A stretch of 11,063 nucleotides of DNA from Eubacteriales bacterium. GTDB lineage: Bacteria > Bacillota_A > Clostridia > Christensenellales > Aristaeellaceae. The DNA is taken from the NCBI GenBank assembly GCA_028692205.1, contig JAQUXV010000059.1:1-11063 (forward strand). Direction: 5' to 3'. The position numbers were made by a program, and so were the translations under genes. Positions 7,507 to 11,063 of the stretch are shown here, piece by piece (position 1 is the stretch's first letter; each line of letters starts with the position of its first letter). Below the pieces are notes generated by a model, which worked only from the letters and a program-made list of their open reading frames with translations, was not told the DNA's origin and did no database searches.

Positions 7507-7541
7507 CCAAATCAGGTTCTGGAGCGCACTGTTATCCAACG

Positions 7542-9263
7542 TCACGCCTGAACCGTTTTCTTGAAGCTGTCTTTCAGGCCCACGACGCGGTTGAATACCG
7601 GCAGCGCGTCGGTGGAGTCCGGGTCCTTGCAAAAGTAGCCCATGCGCAGGAACTGATACTTGTCCCCCACGGCCGCGCCGGCGAGCGCTTTTTCCATATA
7701 GCCGTGGCAAACTTCCAGGCTGCCGGGGTTCAGGCGTTTCAGGAAGTCCTTTTTCAGGGCGCTGCTTGGGGCCGCGGCTTCTTCCTCGGGCTTGTCCTCT
7801 TCCTCCGCTTCATCGTTTTCTTCCATTAGAAGAGGCTCGTACAGGCGGGCTTCCACAGGCAGGCTTTCCGTGGCGCTCACCCAGTGCAGCGTGCCCTTCA
7901 CCTTGCGGTTGGCGCCTTCGCTGCCGTTGCGGGTATCCATATCCACGGTGCAGTATACGCAGGTAACTTCGCCGTTTTCATCCTTGTCGCAGCTTTCGGC
8001 CTTGATGATATACGCGCCTTTCAGGCGCACCTCGCCGCCCAGAAACAGACGGAAGTACTTTTTCGCAGGCACTTCCATAAAGTCCTCGCGCTCTATGTAC
8101 AGTTCGCGCGTCATCACGCTGATGTGCGTGCCCATTTCAGGGTGCGCGGGATGGTTTTCCAGTTCCAGCTCGTCCCGCTTGTCCTCGGGCCAGTTGGTCA
8201 GCACCAGCTTAAGGGGCTTCAGCACCGCCATGGCGCGGGGCGCGGTTTCGCCCAGGTTCTCGCGCACGCAATGCTCCAGCAGCGCCAAGTCCACTACGCT
8301 GTCGGCCTTGGCAACGCCGATGCGGTCGATAAAATCGCGGATGGCTTCGGGGGTAAAGCCGCGGCGCCGGAGCGCGCAAAGCGTCGGCATGCGGGGATCG
8401 TCCCAGCCGGACACATAGCCGCCCTCCACGAGCATCCGCAGATAGCGCTTGCTCATGATGGTGCGGGTAAGGTTCAGCCGACTGAACTCGATCTGCCGGG
8501 GCGAGCCGGGCAGCATATTCTGCGCATGGTTCACCACCCATTCGTACAGGGGGCGGTGATCCTCGTATTCCAGGCTGCACAGGCTGTGGGTAATACCCTC
8601 CAGCGCGTCGCCGATGGGATGGGCAAAATCGTACATCGGGTAGATACACCAGGTTTTGCCGGTGCGGTGATGCTCCTTAAACAAAATGCGGTACATGGCC
8701 GGATCGCGCATGTTGATGTTCGGGCTTGCCATGTCGATCTTCATCCGCAGGATCATGCTGCCTTCGGGATGCTTGCCCGCTTTCATCTCTTCAAACAGGC
8801 GCAGGCTTTCCTCCGCAGGGCGGTCCCGCCACGGGCTGTTTTTGCCGGGCTGGGTCAGCGTGCCGCGGTATTCGCGCACCTGTTCGGGGGTCAACTCGTC
8901 CACATAGGCCAGATCGCGTTTAATCCAGTCCACGGCGATATCGTAACATTGCGGGTAGTATTCGCTTGCGAAGTACAATCCGCCTTTCCAGTCGAACCCA
9001 AGCCAGCGGATATCTTCCTCAATGCCTTCTACAAACTCCGTCTCCTCTTTGGCGGGGTTGGTATCGTCGAAGCGCAGGTTGGTGACGCCGCCAAAATGCT
9101 CGGCAGTGGCAAAATCCGCAACCAGCGCCTTGCAATGGCCGATGTGCAGATAACCGTTGGGTTCCGGCGGGAAGCGGGTGCGCACGCTTTGGTACCGGCC
9201 GCTCTTCAAATCTTCTTCAATGAAATCCCAGATAAAATTGGTTTTACCTGCGGGCGTTTCCAT
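7542..9263 (-). CDS. glnS: Glutamine--tRNA ligase (GlnRS)
   Basis: A 573-residue class I synthetase that charges tRNA-Gln directly. Motifs are PPEPNGYLHIGHCKA (32-46) with HIGH at 40-43, RFDDTNPAKEE (64-74), and MSKR at 270-273 followed by GWDDPRMPTL. Residues from about 345 on form the beta-barrel anticodon-binding region typical of GlnRS. That region is interrupted by a very acidic, low-complexity stretch (about 481-501, e.g. EENDEAEEEDKPEEE), followed by LNPGSLEVCHGYMEKAL and a conserved-looking end (YFCKDPDS...FNRVVGLKDSF). The frame is open for 25 codons further upstream, but ATG 9263 is chosen because AAAGGAAGG lies 8 nt before it and the predicted transcript starts near 9314. It is the first gene of glnS-gltX-leuS. 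Many Firmicutes lack GlnRS and use transamidation instead, so its presence is a useful lineage trait. Confidence 0.97.
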   Translation of the reverse strand: METPAGKTNFIWDFIEEDLKSGRYQSVRTRFPPEPNGYLHIGHCKALVADFATAEHFGGVTNLRFDDTNPAKEETEFVEGIEEDIRWLGFDWKGGLYFASEYYPQCYDIAVDWIKRDLAYVDELTPEQVREYRGTLTQPGKNSPWRDRPAEESLRLFEEMKAGKHPEGSMILRMKIDMASPNINMRDPAMYRILFKEHHRTGKTWCIYPMYDFAHPIGDALEGITHSLCSLEYEDHRPLYEWVVNHAQNMLPGSPRQIEFSRLNLTRTIMSKRYLRMLVEGGYVSGWDDPRMPTLCALRRRGFTPEAIRDFIDRIGVAKADSVVDLALLEHCVRENLGETAPRAMAVLKPLKLVLTNWPEDKRDELELENHPAHPEMGTHISVMTRELYIEREDFMEVPAKKYFRLFLGGEVRLKGAYIIKAESCDKDENGEVTCVYCTVDMDTRNGSEGANRKVKGTLHWVSATESLPVEARLYEPLLMEENDEAEEEDKPEEEAAAPSSALKKDFLKRLNPGSLEVCHGYMEKALAGAAVGDKYQFLRMGYFCKDPDSTDALPVFNRVVGLKDSFKKTVQA

Positions 9264-9271
9264 AGTGTGCG

Positions 9272-9280
9272 CCTTCCTTT
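9272..9280 (-). promoter_or_regulatory. Ribosome-binding site fixing the glnS start
   Basis: AAAGGAAGG at 9280-9272 is 8 nt upstream of ATG 9263. A short hairpin (GCCGTC 9291-9296 with GACGGC 9300-9305, three-base loop) stands just before it in the leader and is the only structure seen there. Confidence 0.7.
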
Positions 9281-9320
9281 CTAAATGCCCGCCGTCGTGG
9301 ACGGCCGGCAACATTATGTC

Positions 9321-9349
9321 ATTATAGAACGAAACCAAGTCGTTGACAA
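9321..9349 (-). promoter_or_regulatory. Promoter of the glnS-gltX-leuS operon
   Basis: On the minus strand there is a -35 TTGTCA (9349-9344), a 17-nt spacer and a perfect -10 TATAAT (9326-9321). Transcription should start near 9314, leaving a leader of about 50 nt. That is too short for a T-box, so expression is probably constitutive or controlled at initiation. It is divergent from the gcvT promoter; the two -35 boxes are 82 nt apart. Confidence 0.87.
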
Positions 9350-9431
9350 GGCCTTGCGGCCCGTTTCGGCATTTTCACCCGCTTTTGAACACACTTTCGA
9401 AAATAAGCCAAAAAAGGCCCGCATTTTCCGT

Positions 9432-9460
9432 TTGACTTTGCGTTTCCCCTGTCTTATACT
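9432..9460 (+). promoter_or_regulatory. Promoter of the glycine riboswitch-gcvT operon
   Basis: There is a -35 TTGACT (9432-9437), a 17-nt spacer and a -10 TATACT (9455-9460). Transcription would start near 9467, about 30 nt before the first riboswitch aptamer, giving a leader of about 320 nt before gcvT. The 82-nt gap to the divergent glnS promoter is AT-rich in part (9370-9420) but shows no clear operator. Confidence 0.87.
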
Positions 9461-9497
9461 AGCCCTGACAACAGAATCGCTATGCTCGGTTGACGGT

Positions 9498-9673
9498 TTG
9501 GGGAGAGTGCGGAACCATAATCAAGGTTCCGCCGCCGAAGGTGTAAGCTCGCACAAGCTCTCAGGCGAAAGGACCCGAACCCGACGAAGCTCTGGAAAGC
9601 AGCAATGCACCGAAGAGGCAATCCGCCCCCCAAATTGCGCGGCGGTGAAACTTTCAGGTAAACGGACAGAGGC
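9498..9673 (+). promoter_or_regulatory. Tandem glycine riboswitch (two aptamers)
   Basis: Two consecutive aptamers carry the conserved glycine riboswitch cores. Aptamer 1 (about 9498-9592) shows GGGGAGAG, a perfect 8-bp stem (9509-9516 with 9525-9532), GCCGAAGG, TCTCAGG and AAAGGACC. Aptamer 2 (about 9588-9673) shows CTCTGGAAAGC, CACCGAAGAGGCAA, CTTTCAGGTAAACGGACAGAGG, with closing helix CTCTG (9590-9594) and CAGAG (9667-9671). In the known family, glycine binding turns on gcv genes. Here a terminator follows directly, and its left arm overlaps the 3' strand of the aptamer 2 closing helix, so glycine should favour read-through into gcvT. The family call is firm; exact helix limits are approximate. 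Confidence 0.95.
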
Positions 9674-9723
9674 GACAAAGAATGCGGCCTGCAACGGCCA
9701 GTCTTCTTTGTCGCCTGTTTTTT
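9670..9723 (+). terminator. Riboswitch-controlled intrinsic terminator ahead of gcvT
   Basis: A 13-bp stem (9670-9682 with 9704-9716, containing GGCGACAAAGAA) has an inner GGCC/GGCC stem (9686-9689 with 9696-9699) and ends in six T residues (9718-9723). Its left arm begins within the closing helix of aptamer 2, as expected for a mutually exclusive on/off switch. It is 66 nt before the gcvT start. Confidence 0.92.
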
Positions 9724-9789
9724 CCGCCCGCAGCGTACGCCCGTAAAAAGGCAATGCGCAGGGCTACTTGAAAGGAGTGGACCCCTATT

Positions 9790-10884
<1,095 letters not shown>

Positions 10885-10893
10885 TCGTTCCCG

Positions 10894-10913
10894 CCCGCCT
10901 TCCCGGCGGGTTT
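10894..10913 (+). other. Short intergenic hairpin between gcvT and gcvH
   Basis: CCCGCC (10894-10899) pairs with GGCGGG (10905-10910) around a 5-nt loop and is followed by only three T residues. It starts 10 nt past the gcvT stop. The short T-run makes full termination unlikely. It may be a partial attenuator or an mRNA-stabilising or processing structure that tunes the gcvT to gcvH ratio. Confidence 0.5.
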
Positions 10914-10959
10914 CCCATTGTGAACTTCTCAATTTCCCACAACAAAAGGAGGCTTTTCC

Positions 10960-11063
10960 ATGGAAATTAAAACCGATCGCATGTACACCAAAAACCACGA
11001 ATGGGTTCTGTTTGAAAACGACACCACCGCCACCGTCGGCATTACCGACCACGCACAGGGCGA
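10960..11063 (+). CDS. gcvH: Glycine cleavage H protein, 5' part only
   Basis: The first 34 codons of gcvH are present and the gene runs off the right edge. The N-terminus [16 protein letters not shown] and the following [12 protein letters not shown] match the start of H proteins, which carry the lipoyl arm that shuttles the aminomethyl group between the P, T and L proteins. The lipoylated lysine lies beyond the window. AAAGGAGG stands 7 nt before the ATG, an ideal ribosome-binding site. It is co-directional with gcvT and presumably shares the riboswitch-controlled transcript. Confidence 0.95.
   Translation, partial: MEIKTDRMYTKNHEWVLFENDTTATVGITDHAQG

Noticed and set aside
7884..9284. A 466-codon plus-strand open frame opposite glnS
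   Set aside because: It is antisense shadow of a complete GlnRS with all motifs; no promoter or ribosome-binding site supports the plus-strand frame.
9264..9320. Possible T-box leader before glnS
   Set aside because: The leader is about 50 nt, with only one 6-bp hairpin and no T-box or specifier structure.

Overview
The window looks like chromosomal DNA from a GC-rich, low-GC-Gram-positive-type (Firmicutes/Clostridia-like) bacterium. The support is strong AAGGAGG-type ribosome-binding sites, near-consensus vegetative promoters with 17-nt spacers, a tandem glycine riboswitch ahead of gcvT, a glutaminyl-tRNA synthetase next to a separate glutamyl-tRNA synthetase, and a leucyl-tRNA synthetase of the usual bacterial length. 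The exact taxon cannot be set from the sequence alone. I see no insertion sequence, phage gene, CRISPR array or attachment site.

Layout, left to right. (1) Positions 1-276 hold two tRNA-Ser genes (anticodons GCU and UGA) on the minus strand behind one near-perfect promoter. (2) 373-1236, minus: an alpha/beta hydrolase of the acetylesterase type, probably starting at TTG. (3) 1518-3261, minus: a two-gene ABC transporter module (6-segment membrane protein and ATPase, overlapping by 17 nt), with a hairpin beyond its 3' end. (4) 3262-3554: a short but dense intergenic region with a promoter, two tiny basic ORFs with strong Shine-Dalgarno sequences, and a long hairpin terminator. (5) 3555-9263, minus: a three-gene aminoacyl-tRNA synthetase operon glnS-gltX-leuS with one clear promoter (9321-9349) and one clear terminator (3495-3541). 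(6) 9264-9789: a divergent control region. Leftward is the glnS promoter; rightward are the gcvT promoter, a tandem glycine riboswitch and an intrinsic terminator. (7) 9790 to the right edge, plus: gcvT and the first 34 codons of gcvH of the glycine cleavage system.

How the parts work together. The synthetases charge tRNAs with Gln, Glu and Leu and appear to be expressed from a plain promoter with a leader of about 50 nt, with no room for a T-box. The gcv genes should be switched on by glycine through the riboswitch, so that excess glycine is broken down to one-carbon units, CO2 and ammonia. The ABC module may export or give resistance to an unknown compound.

Most of the window is ordinary housekeeping sequence. 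The least explained part is 3295-3457, where two unannotated cationic micro-ORFs sit ahead of the ABC genes and the second contains a promoter-like sequence. It is a candidate for small-peptide or leader regulation, not a demonstrated new system.
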